DNA from: Limiplasma pullistercoris | GTDB taxonomy: Bacteria > Bacillota > Clostridia > Christensenellales > Aristaeellaceae | DNA: 19,640 bases | Direction: 5' to 3' | NCBI GenBank assembly: GCA_018715165.1 | Contig: DVMC01000048.1 | Location: forward strand, 1 to 19,640 | Shown: one piece after another, positions 12,438 to 19,640 of the stretch | Layout: every line of letters starts with the position of its first letter | Position numbering within the stretch: the first letter of the stretch is position 1 | Position numbers and translations under genes: made by a program | The notes under the pieces: generated by a model | What the model was told of the DNA's origin: nothing | The model's database searches: none | The model's input: only the letters and a program-made list of their open reading frames with translations

Positions 12438-12476
12438 AACACGTCTTTCCGGTAGGAGAGACGTGTTTTGTATTTT
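12438..12476 (+). terminator. Strong intrinsic terminator-like hairpin before the adhesin gene
   Basis: AACACGTCTTTCC (12438-12450) and GGAGAGACGTGTT (12455-12467) form a 13-pair stem with one G-T wobble and a GGTA tetraloop. The T-rich tail TTTTGTATTTT overlaps the stem end and runs to 12476. It would end the HxlR transcript. The adhesin start codon is only 24 bases past the stem with no room for a separate promoter, so late transcripts must read through. Confidence 0.85.
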
Positions 12477-12491
12477 GTGAGGTGATTTCCA

Positions 12492-15400
12492 TTGATCTGC
12501 GTATACCCCGCCGCCTGCACGGACTTCTCCGGCAATGGGCTGGGCGTGGTGCAGCCGCAGTCCTGCACGGTCACCGAAACCCTCAACGGCGAATGGGAGC
12601 TGACACTCGTCCACCCCATCGACGAATACGGGAAATGGACACGGCTGAGCGAGGGCAACATTCTGCGCGCACCAGTACCCGCCGCCATGACACCGCGAGT
12701 CCAGATTTCCGTGCCAGGCGAAGATACACGTCTGGATGTGTATCGAGTGGATACGGATACGCCTGAAGCCTCTGTGCGGGGCGGTACGCTGCGCCTACGC
12801 ACAGGCCCCGGCGAAGGATATTCCGTGCTCAAACAGTACGCCAACGGAACCGAGGTACAGGTGCTTTCCAAAACCAACGCACAGTGGTATGAGGTGGTGC
12901 TCCCGGATGGAAAGCGTGGGTACATGTCAACGACGTTTTTGCGCTATGTCCGGACGGAGGGGTCCGTATCTGAAGCAGTCAACGCCGTGGTGGATGCCCG
13001 CCAGCTGCGCGACCAGCCCTTCCGCATCTACCGGGTCGTCCCGGAGCTAAGCAAGGTCACGGTCTACGCCCGCCATATCTTCTATGACCTTTTGGACAAC
13101 ATGGTCAAATCCCTCAGGCCCTCACCCTCCGCGGCGGGGGCCTCCGCCGTGCAGGGGATTGCCTCCGCCTGCCTCTCCGGGCATGGCTTCACCTTCTATT
13201 CCGACCTGACCTCCACGGCGCAGGACGTGAGCCTTGAGAACGTCAACCCCGTGGAGGCCCTGCTGGGCGAGGGCGGGCTGGCGGAGAAGTACGGCGGGGA
13301 GCTGACGCGGGACTGGTTTGACGTGTTTCTGGTCCGGCGCGTGGGCGTGGACAGTGACGTGCTGATTCGGGAGGGCAAGAATCTCACCGGTATCTCCTAC
13401 GACGTGGATGAGACGGATGTGGTCACCCGCATCATGCCCACCGGCGAGGACGCGGACGGCAATATCCTCTATCTGCCCGAGCTGTACATCGACAGCCCGA
13501 ACCTCGGCGCGTACACGCACCCGAAGTGGATTCACCTTGCGGTTAGCGAAGCCAGGGAAGTGACGGACGGCGATACGCCCAAAAGCAAGGATCAGTGCTA
13601 CGATGAACTGCGCAAGGCCGCACAAACAGAATACGAAAACGGATGCGACCTGCCCACGGTGACGCTCAAGGTGGATTTCGTCAACTGCGCTGACACCGAG
13701 GAGTATCGTCAGTACCGGTTCCTCCAGAACATCTACCTCGGCGACAGCGTGCGCGTGGTGGCCCGGCGCATCGGCGTGGCGGTCTCCCTGCGCATGACGC
13801 AGTACACCTACGACTGCCTGACGCGAAAGTACACCGCCGTAACGCTGGGCACCGCCGCGGACACCCTGGAAGGCAGCATGATTTCCGCCCGGCAACTGGC
13901 CAGCGGCTCCATCACCGGTATGAAGCTGGCGCTCAACTCCGTGGGCAGCGGCCAGCTGCAAAGCGGGTCGGTCGGATCGCTCCAGATCAAAAACGCGGCC
14001 ATCGGCAGCGCGCATATCCAGGACGCCTGCATCACCCGCGCCCACATCGCCCAGGCACTCATCGACACGCTAAGCGTGAACGCGCTTACCGCGGTGACGG
14101 CTAAAATCAAGGAGCTGGCCGCGGGCAGCGTCACGGCCGACGACCTCTACGCCTCCGTGGCCATGATCGCCGTGGCCCAGCTGACCACGGCCAATATCGT
14201 GAGCGCGCACATCCGCTGGGCGGACATCGAGGCGCTCACCGCCAGCATCGCGCAGATCAGCAAGGCGCAGATCACCGCCGCCGCTATCGACGAGGCGAAC
14301 ATCGACTGGGCGGCCATCACCTCGCTTACGGCTGCTACAGCAGAGATCGTCAAGGCTCAGATGCAGACCGCCGATATCGACTGGTCGCACATCAAGGACC
14401 TGGCCACCGATACCGCCATCATCACCCAGGGCACGGCGGGCGAGCTTTACATCGCGCGCCTGGCCGTGACCGAGGCGAACATGGTCTCCCTGACCGTCGG
14501 CGAGCTGGTGGTCAAAGGCTCGGACGGCCATTTTTATTCGGTGTCCGTGGATGAAAGCGAGCAGGTGGTCACGACGCTCAAGCAGATCGCCAACGACGAC
14601 GTGGCCGACCAGAGCATCGACGGCGGGGAGAAGATCATCGAGGGCACCATCACCGCCGGGACGCTCAACGTGCAGGACATCTTCGCCAACAATGCCGTCA
14701 TCCGAAGCCTCATCGCCGCGAACCTCAATGTGGACACGCTCTTTGCCCGCGAGGCCACTGTCTCCGCCCTGAACGCCATGGACATCACCTCCAACACCTA
14801 TCTGAAGCTCATGGTTTCCGGCAAGGCGGACAAGGAGGATCTGGACGCGCTGAATGAACGGGTCAGCGCAGCGGAACTGAAGCTCACGGAGGACGCGATT
14901 GTCGCGGCCGTCACGGGCAGCGAGCAATACAAAGAGGACCTTGCCGCCATTGCAGCGAGCGGCTCCGGGCCGGAGCTTGTGGTGGGCACCCAGACCTCGT
15001 ACACCGCAGCGTGGACGGGAAACGCGGGCTTTGCGGCGCTTCACGACGGGCAGCAGATCACCTACTGGCTGCCCGCGGCATCCGGGAACAACGTAACGCT
15101 CGATCTCACGCTTTCGGACGGCAGCGCCACCGGGGCGATTCCGTGCTACTTTGGCGGCAGTACACGGCTGGGCACCCAGTACGCCGCCGGGAATGTTGTC
15201 AGGCTCACCTACCGGGAAAACGTCGTCATCGGTTCCGTCTCCATCCCCAGGGGCTGGTGGGCGGACGCCAACTACAACACCGATACCTACGACCGCATCC
15301 GCATCGGAACGACCCTCAAGGCCAAGGCGGCCATTCCTGCGGGAAGGCTTGCCGTCGCGGACGAGGACGGCTGCTTCCCGCTGGCGGCCGGCGTGCCCTT

Positions 15401-18068
15401 TGACGTGACCCGGCCGGTGCTCTACTGCGCCGCCGCCGTGTCCGCCGGGACATACGGCTCCCAGTTCTACCTGACCTACCCCTACTGCACGCTGCGCACG
15501 GTTGACCCGGACTTTGCGGGGACGGTCGGCACAACCTGCTATGTGGCGGGCACGCTCGACGGTACGGTCTTTACGCCCGCGGAAACCTGCCTGACCGCTT
15601 CGGTTCCCACCGAGGACGACGGCCTGACCTACATGGCGCTGGGCACGCTCACCGGCACGTACCAGACCTGCGTGTTCCCCGAGCACCCGCTCTACCGCTT
15701 CGTGGACGGCGCGTTCAAGCCGCTGTCGCAGGTGGCCTATGAGGCTTCCGTCGCCATCGGCGAAACGCGCCGGGAGATGGGCACCCGCTTTGAGCAGACC
15801 GATGCTGCCATCGCGCTCAAGGCGGACCAGACGGAGGTCAATTCCCTCTCCACGCGCGTGCAGTCCGCCGAGCAGAAAGTCACCCCGCAGGCCATCACGG
15901 CCGCGGTGGCGGCGTCCGCGCTCTACGCCTTTGACAAATACGAGGGCCGCAACTACTGCCTGGACAGCGACGGGCCTTTCCGCTTTACCGGCAACCGCTA
16001 TTACAACGAGGACGGAAGCCCGGCCTACCTCGTTCAAAAGACCCTGTCCGTGTCGGAGGACCTTTTTCCCCACAGCAACGGCGGAACCGCCATTCGTGTT
16101 TCACTGGACATCCAACGGCAGGACGTAGACGCCTCGCAGGCCGCGACGCCCGGCATCTACTCGGGGCTGTGGGTGTATTACCGGTTCCTGGACGCGGGCG
16201 TGCAAAAGACCTCCGGCCTGGGCTGGTATCTGCGTACCACGGACGCGGGCTTTCAGGCGACGGATGAGGACTGGGTGCGGCTTCGGTACGGGCCGCTGAA
16301 CCTGTCCTCGTACAACCCGGTCGAAATCGCCTACTTCGCGCTGGGCACAACCTCGGCAAACGGGACGACCGGGACGGTGCGCTTCCGAAACGTCAAGCTG
16401 GAGGTGATGAGTAACTGGACGGACTGGAGCGCCGCGCCCGAGGACATCTACGGCCTTGCCGGGCGCATGACCGACGCGGAGTCCCGCATCACGCAGAACG
16501 CCAACAACATCTCCCTCAAGGTCAACACCTCGACCTACGACTTCGAGAAGGTCTATCGCAGCCATACCGCGCCCACGGAACAGTACGTGGATATGCTCTG
16601 GCTGGACATGTCGCTCACGCCGCCCATCCTCAAGCGGTATACGGGCTCGACCTGGGTGGCCGTGGGCGCGCAGGAGCTAAGGACCAGCGGGATCTCCATC
16701 GGCGCAAACAACGTCGCCATTACCACGGAGAACTTCCTGCTCCAGCTCCTCGACCCCGCGAACAACGAAAACGTCCTCATGGAGATGAGCGCAAGCGGGG
16801 ACGTCGGCTTTCGGGCGCTGTACGCCGACGAGGTGGTGTCGCCCTCCGTGGTCAACGCCTATACCGGCCCCGCCACGCTGTATGTCTACCCCGCCCTGAG
16901 CGGCATGGCGGCCAATGCGTGCCGTAGCCTTCGGGAGGCGCTCTCCAGGATCAACGGAAGGGCGCTGCGCTATGACGTGACCGTGACCTTCTTCACCTCC
17001 GAGGCCGAGACGCTCTATGAGATGGAGGGCGTGGAGATCAGCGGGGTGACCGGGCCGCACACGCTGCGCATCGAGGGCATGGACCGAAACAAGACGCTCA
17101 GCACCTTTCTCACCGTGAGCAGCTGCACGGCGCGGATCGAGCTTTCCTGCCTCAACATCCGCGACTGCCGCGGCCTCGTCGGCGGGACCTCAAAAAACAG
17201 CTACCTCATCAACGCCCGCAACAACGCCTTCCTTTCCCTGACCGGATGCGTGCTCGACCTCAACAACGTCACCTCCAATGCGCTGCAGGCCACGGCCTCG
17301 TATGTGGACCTGCGCTACTGCGAGATCCTGAGCGCCTATATCGGGCTGGGGCTGGAAAACGCCACGGGCAACCTGTACTACTGCAAGGGACAGTGCACGT
17401 TTTCGGTGTTCTGCATGGCCGGGATCGCCTTCTGCACGGGCACGGTGCCGTCGGGCGGACGCACGGCCTCCTGCAACGGGCAGATCTTCGACGCGGGCGT
17501 GACCACGGATGCGGGAGCGGCCGTCGCGCCCCAGACGCCGGACAGCACGACGGTGCAATACGCCACGCTCACCAAGTCCTATCGCGGGGGCTGGCGCACG
17601 GACACCGTGGACGTGGTGCAGGGCGTGTATTCGGACGACGGGTATTCCGCCGGCCTGAGCTGGAACTACGGCTGCATGTGGTTTGGAGGTCTGCGCGGCG
17701 TACTCTCCGGCAAGACGGTCAAGTCCGCGACGCTGACCCTGTATCGCAAGACCGGCAGCGGCTCCAGCGCGGCCAGGACGCTCTATCTCTGCGCCATCAC
17801 CAACGCTGCGGCCAGCGGCGCGCCCACCGTCGCGGCAAACTACGGGGCCATCGGCACCCTTGGCCGCGCGGAGCAGATGACATTCGCCATCCCGCCGGCC
17901 GTGGCGGAAGGCCTGGCTAACGGAACGTTTGGCGGCCTGTGCCTGTACGAGTCGCCCTACAACTTCGGCGCTTCCAACCGGTCGGCCAACTACATGCGCA
18001 TCGCCGGAACGGACAGCAGCTACAAGCCCTGTTTGCGGGTAATCTATGGCGGCACGGCCGCCGGGTAA
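12492..18068 (+). CDS. Tail-associated protein / receptor-binding tail tip protein (Tal) with inserted SH3b domain
   Basis: 1858 residues. TTG 12492 is the likely start, with GAGGTGA (12479-12485) 6 bases upstream. Residues 1-90 (ICVYPAACTDFSGNGLGVVQ, TETLNGEWELTLVHPIDEYG) and about 160-460 are the prophage endopeptidase tail / hub domain (PF06605 type). Residues 94-156 are an SH3b domain (GTLRLRTGPGEGYSVLKQYA, VLPDGKRGYMSTTFLRYV) splitting it. About 465-690 is a repetitive stalk (ANIDWAAITSLTAATAEIVK). Three related coiled-coil connectors occur near 783, 1116 and 1321 (SLSTRVQSAEQKVTPQAI type). About 1153-1310 looks like a jelly-roll carbohydrate-binding domain. About 1458-1650 is a probable right-handed beta-helix (ARIELSCLNIRDCRGLV, NNAFLSLTGCVLDLNNV). 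About 1687-1855 resembles a DNRLRE-type beta domain (VKSATLTLYRK). The protein hangs from the Dit hub, binds the host surface and may degrade peptidoglycan. Modules at the C-terminus probably set host range. I saw no clear catalytic residues. Confidence 0.9.
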   Translation: MICVYPAACTDFSGNGLGVVQPQSCTVTETLNGEWELTLVHPIDEYGKWTRLSEGNILRAPVPAAMTPRVQISVPGEDTRLDVYRVDTDTPEASVRGGTLRLRTGPGEGYSVLKQYANGTEVQVLSKTNAQWYEVVLPDGKRGYMSTTFLRYVRTEGSVSEAVNAVVDARQLRDQPFRIYRVVPELSKVTVYARHIFYDLLDNMVKSLRPSPSAAGASAVQGIASACLSGHGFTFYSDLTSTAQDVSLENVNPVEALLGEGGLAEKYGGELTRDWFDVFLVRRVGVDSDVLIREGKNLTGISYDVDETDVVTRIMPTGEDADGNILYLPELYIDSPNLGAYTHPKWIHLAVSEAREVTDGDTPKSKDQCYDELRKAAQTEYENGCDLPTVTLKVDFVNCADTEEYRQYRFLQNIYLGDSVRVVARRIGVAVSLRMTQYTYDCLTRKYTAVTLGTAADTLEGSMISARQLASGSITGMKLALNSVGSGQLQSGSVGSLQIKNAAIGSAHIQDACITRAHIAQALIDTLSVNALTAVTAKIKELAAGSVTADDLYASVAMIAVAQLTTANIVSAHIRWADIEALTASIAQISKAQITAAAIDEANIDWAAITSLTAATAEIVKAQMQTADIDWSHIKDLATDTAIITQGTAGELYIARLAVTEANMVSLTVGELVVKGSDGHFYSVSVDESEQVVTTLKQIANDDVADQSIDGGEKIIEGTITAGTLNVQDIFANNAVIRSLIAANLNVDTLFAREATVSALNAMDITSNTYLKLMVSGKADKEDLDALNERVSAAELKLTEDAIVAAVTGSEQYKEDLAAIAASGSGPELVVGTQTSYTAAWTGNAGFAALHDGQQITYWLPAASGNNVTLDLTLSDGSATGAIPCYFGGSTRLGTQYAAGNVVRLTYRENVVIGSVSIPRGWWADANYNTDTYDRIRIGTTLKAKAAIPAGRLAVADEDGCFPLAAGVPFDVTRPVLYCAAAVSAGTYGSQFYLTYPYCTLRTVDPDFAGTVGTTCYVAGTLDGTVFTPAETCLTASVPTEDDGLTYMALGTLTGTYQTCVFPEHPLYRFVDGAFKPLSQVAYEASVAIGETRREMGTRFEQTDAAIALKADQTEVNSLSTRVQSAEQKVTPQAITAAVAASALYAFDKYEGRNYCLDSDGPFRFTGNRYYNEDGSPAYLVQKTLSVSEDLFPHSNGGTAIRVSLDIQRQDVDASQAATPGIYSGLWVYYRFLDAGVQKTSGLGWYLRTTDAGFQATDEDWVRLRYGPLNLSSYNPVEIAYFALGTTSANGTTGTVRFRNVKLEVMSNWTDWSAAPEDIYGLAGRMTDAESRITQNANNISLKVNTSTYDFEKVYRSHTAPTEQYVDMLWLDMSLTPPILKRYTGSTWVAVGAQELRTSGISIGANNVAITTENFLLQLLDPANNENVLMEMSASGDVGFRALYADEVVSPSVVNAYTGPATLYVYPALSGMAANACRSLREALSRINGRALRYDVTVTFFTSEAETLYEMEGVEISGVTGPHTLRIEGMDRNKTLSTFLTVSSCTARIELSCLNIRDCRGLVGGTSKNSYLINARNNAFLSLTGCVLDLNNVTSNALQATASYVDLRYCEILSAYIGLGLENATGNLYYCKGQCTFSVFCMAGIAFCTGTVPSGGRTASCNGQIFDAGVTTDAGAAVAPQTPDSTTVQYATLTKSYRGGWRTDTVDVVQGVYSDDGYSAGLSWNYGCMWFGGLRGVLSGKTVKSATLTLYRKTGSGSSAARTLYLCAITNAAASGAPTVAANYGAIGTLGRAEQMTFAIPPAVAEGLANGTFGGLCLYESPYNFGASNRSANYMRIAGTDSSYKPCLRVIYGGTAAG

Positions 18069-18079
18069 GGAGGTTTCCA

Positions 18080-18775
18080 ATGTACATCGCAATCCCCTTC
18101 GAGGGGCGGGTGAGAACGCTCATCCGCTCCTCTTTCGTTCTGGCAAAACGACTGTCGGAAACGACCTACAACCTGTCCGGGGACGCCTTTCAGATGGCGC
18201 AGGTGACGGCGGAGCAGGCGCTTGTCTTTGCGGACGGCGTACCGCTTGAGGAAGGAACGGCGCTTACGGACGAGCTGCTCATGCAGGCTTTGCCGCTGGA
18301 AAGCTTTGTCTCGGTATCGGCGGAAGAGGCCCTCCCGAACGTGCTGGGACTGCTGCTTCGGACCGCCGTGGCGGACGGGCGCATCTCGGACGAGGAGCTG
18401 CTCTCCGTTCAGCCCGCATTGGAGGGGCGAAGCTGGCGCGCGAACGTCGCGGTGCAGGTGGGCGACGTGTTTGCCTACAAGGGCGCGCTCTGGCGCTGCC
18501 TTCAGGCGCACACCACGCAGGGCGGCTGGCAGCCAGACAAGACCCCGGCCCTCTGGCACAGGGTGGAGATCATCACCGGGGGCGTGGTGCGCGTCTGGGA
18601 GAAAGGCGTTGCCTATGCGGTTGGCGACGTGGTGGCCTTCCCGAAGAAGGACGGGACGCGGTACACCTGTATTCAGGCGCACACCTCGCAGGCCGGGTGG
18701 CAGCCGCCGGCCGCGCCCGCGCTGTGGAAGGCGCCGGAGGAGGATGAGTCTTTGCAAATCGAGGCTGGAACATGA
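18080..18775 (+). CDS. Tail accessory protein with two carbohydrate-binding (CBM5/12-like) domains
   Basis: 231 residues, ATG 18080 preceded by AAGGAGG (18067-18073), 12 bases after the adhesin stop. The first 115 residues (MYIAIPFEGRVRTLIRSSFV, then mostly helical segments rich in E and L) match nothing I recognise. Two similar modules follow: about 118-161 (VGDVFAYKGALWRCLQAHTT, GGWQPDKTPALW) and about 173-218 (VGDVVAFPKKDGTRYTCIQA, GWQPPAAPALW). The 'Y.vGD.V...g..Y.c.qaHts..gW.P...paLW' pattern is the CBM5/12 chitin-binding-type fold, with surface aromatics that stack on sugars. Beside the adhesin and before lysis genes it most likely adds sugar binding to the tail tip. No signal peptide or membrane segment is seen. 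No catalytic domain is present, so it is not a lysin by itself. Confidence 0.85.
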   Translation: MYIAIPFEGRVRTLIRSSFVLAKRLSETTYNLSGDAFQMAQVTAEQALVFADGVPLEEGTALTDELLMQALPLESFVSVSAEEALPNVLGLLLRTAVADGRISDEELLSVQPALEGRSWRANVAVQVGDVFAYKGALWRCLQAHTTQGGWQPDKTPALWHRVEIITGGVVRVWEKGVAYAVGDVVAFPKKDGTRYTCIQAHTSQAGWQPPAAPALWKAPEEDESLQIEAGT

Positions 18776-18832
18776 GGCGTCCATGCGGGCGGCTCAGACC
18801 GCTAAAAATCCCTGCTTTTGGAGAAAACCGCG

Positions 18833-18933
18833 TTTCTTGCGCCCTTCGGGCGCTCGCAACGCTCGCAAGAAATGCTGCGGCATTAGGCTTTGGGGCGCTG
18901 CCCCAAACCCCGGCAGGGGGATGATCCCCCTGC
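18833..18933. repeat. Cluster of palindromes, REP/BIME-like, between adhesin and lysis genes
   Basis: Three inverted repeats follow one another. TTTCTTGCG (18833-18841) pairs with CGCAAGAAA (18864-18872) and encloses GCGCCC-TTC-GGGCGC (18839-18853). TTTGGGGC-GCT-GCCCCAAA spans 18889-18907. GCAGGGGGAT-G-ATCCCCCTGC spans 18913-18933. No gene covers 18776-19010. The GGGGC/GCCCC plus GGGGG/CCCCC pairing resembles dispersed intergenic repeats common in high-GC gut Clostridia, suggesting host DNA picked up by the phage (inference). Confidence 0.75.
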
Positions 18934-18956
18934 ACCCCGCACTTTGTCAGCAACCT

Positions 18957-18980
18957 AAGCCGCCATTTCAGCGGCTTTTG
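18957..18980 (+). terminator. Terminator-like hairpin before the holin gene
   Basis: AAGCCGC (18957-18963), 7-base loop CATTTCA, GCGGCTT (18971-18977) and a TTTT run ending at 18979. The stem is 7 pairs with a short T-run. The holin ATG is 33 bases past the stem, so read-through or a nearby promoter would be needed for lysis gene expression. Confidence 0.6.
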
Positions 18981-19010
18981 TACAATCCAAATTATGAAGG
19001 AGGAAACATC

Positions 19011-19457
19011 ATGCGTGACTTTTCGATTGATCTGGTATGGGCCAAGCTGCAGATGGCCATTGCCGCCGTGGGCGGCTGGCTGGGGTACTTCGTGGGTGGC
19101 GTGGACGGGCTGATGACCGCGCTGCTCGTCCTGATGGTGATGGACTACGTGACCGGGGTCATGTGCGCGGTGATCGACCGGGAGCTGTCCAGCTCCGTGG
19201 GCTTTCGGGGCATCTTCAAAAAGGTGCTGATCCTCATGCTGGTGGGCGTGGCGCATATCGTGGACCTGCATGTGGTGCAGTCGGGAGAAGCCCTGCGCAG
19301 CGCCGTGATCTGCTTTTACCTCTCCAACGAGGGCGTGAGTGTGCTGGAAAACGCGGGGCATTTGGGCCTGCCCATCCCCGAAAAGCTCAAGGCCATCCTG
19401 GCCCAGCTGCACGACCGCATCGAAGAGCCGGACGGGACGGAGGACGGCTGCGAGTAA
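19011..19457 (+). CDS. Phage holin (holin family 4, TcdE-like)
   Basis: 148 residues, ATG 19011 with AAGGAGG (18997-19003) 7 bases upstream. Four hydrophobic segments are visible at about 12-30, 33-53, 71-88 and 94-112. The sequence LMTALLVLMVMDYVTGVMCA, SSVGFRGIFKKVLILMLVGV, LRSAVICFYLSNEGVSVLEN and LGLPIPEKLKAILAQL is diagnostic of the phage_holin_4_1 / toxin-secretion lysis holin family (PF05105): 'D..tG...a...gelsS..g..Gi.kK...l..v' and 'fYi.nE..SilEN....G.piP..l'. The tail is charged (DRIEEPDGTEDGCE), as expected for the cytoplasmic end. It accumulates in the membrane and opens it at a set time to release the endolysin encoded next, 29 bases downstream. Lysis follows the adhesin genes as usual. 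Confidence 0.94.
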   Translation: MRDFSIDLVWAKLQMAIAAVGGWLGYFVGGVDGLMTALLVLMVMDYVTGVMCAVIDRELSSSVGFRGIFKKVLILMLVGVAHIVDLHVVQSGEALRSAVICFYLSNEGVSVLENAGHLGLPIPEKLKAILAQLHDRIEEPDGTEDGCE

Positions 19458-19486
19458 CCGCCGTCCCCTGAAAGGAGGAACATGCC

Positions 19487-19640
19487 ATGTCTGATCGCGT
19501 TCAAACGCCCATGACCAACGAGCACTTTGCGGCCTTCTGCCGCTCCATGGTGGGCCAGCCCTACTGGTACGGCACCTGCCTGTACAAGTGTACGGAAAGC
19601 CTGCGCAGCCGAAAGGCGGCCCAGTATCCCTCGCATTACG
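19487..19640 (+). CDS. Endolysin, NlpC/P60-type (3' partial)
   Basis: 51 codons are visible before the window ends. ATG 19487 is chosen because AAAGGAGG (19471-19478) is 8 bases upstream; an out-of-frame ATG at 19482 is too close. The visible part MSDRVQTPMTNEHFAAFCRS, MVGQPYWYGTCLYKCTESLR, SRKAAQYPSHY matches the start of NlpC/P60-like endolysins of Clostridia phages, where 'FvafC..m.GqPYWYGTC.YkCt.SLl..K..QYPsHY' leads to a 'DCVGLIKGY' catalytic cysteine motif. That cysteine and the histidine lie beyond the end, so activity cannot be judged. It would cut peptide bonds in peptidoglycan after the holin opens the membrane. No signal peptide is present, consistent with holin-dependent release. 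Confidence 0.85.
   Translation, partial: MSDRVQTPMTNEHFAAFCRSMVGQPYWYGTCLYKCTESLRSRKAAQYPSHY

Noticed and set aside
11134..12494. Similar short sequences TGATTCGCCTTGG after Dit and TGATTTCCATTGA at the adhesin start as possible insertion duplications.
   Set aside because: Only 9 of 13 positions match, and part is forced by stop and start signals; not enough for a target-site duplication.
14070..16073. 667-codon minus-strand open frame opposite the adhesin.
   Set aside because: Mirror of the adhesin codons, with composition typical of antisense shadows and no motif.
1..19640. CRISPR arrays, tRNA or rRNA genes, insertion sequences with transposase, and attachment sites.
   Set aside because: No regularly spaced direct DNA repeats, tRNA-like cloverleaf, transposase motif or integrase was seen on reading the window. 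A tRNA scan would be the decisive check and was not possible.

Overview
The window is a stretch of an integrated or free tailed phage of siphovirus type. It covers the end of the head module, the whole head-tail joining and tail module, the host-recognition proteins and the start of the lysis cassette. The host is most likely a high-GC gut-type Clostridium relative (Bacillota, possibly Oscillospiraceae or Christensenellales). That guess rests on strong AAGGAGG-type ribosome binding sites, GC-rich coding DNA with frequent GTG and TTG starts, the Bacillota-style gene order and protein families, and an NlpC/P60-type lysin start. No host gene or integrase lies in the window, so the exact host and the prophage state cannot be decided here.

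Layout. 1-942: major capsid protein (5' end cut by the window). 958-2762: small head-fibre-like protein, gp6-like connector, head-tail adaptor, a tiny 32-codon frame lying over two hairpins, a tail-terminator/completion-type protein and an HK97 gp10-like protein. 2781-4029: major tail tube protein, then a tail assembly chaperone with an apparent -1 frameshifted extension (gpG/gpGT type). 4033-4594, minus strand: a Phd/YefM-RelE/ParE toxin-antitoxin pair with its own promoter. 4707-10442: a 1911-residue tape measure protein with a tandem 23-24-residue repeat. 10439-11137: distal tail protein. 11157-12177: a divergent cargo pair, a flavin reductase-like protein (minus) and an HxlR regulator (plus), clearly lower in GC than the phage genes, followed by about 260 bases with no gene. 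12492-18068: an 1858-residue tail-associated/receptor-binding protein with an inserted SH3b domain. 18080-18775: a two-domain carbohydrate-binding protein. 18833-18933: a cluster of palindromes like host REP repeats. 19011-19457: holin. 19487-end: start of an NlpC/P60-type endolysin.

How it works together. The plus-strand genes form one late operon, with stop/start overlaps (GTGA, ATGA) through much of it: build the head exit, join it to the tail, polymerise the tube round the tape measure, cap it with the baseplate hub and adhesin, then lyse the cell. Foreign cassettes sit exactly at gene junctions without breaking any structural frame. They are the toxin-antitoxin pair, the HxlR/flavin reductase pair, and two palindromic repeat clusters. 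Terminator-like hairpins stand 24-34 bases before the start codons of four late genes (chaperone, tape measure, adhesin, holin). This suggests antitermination, attenuation or RNA processing within the late transcript.
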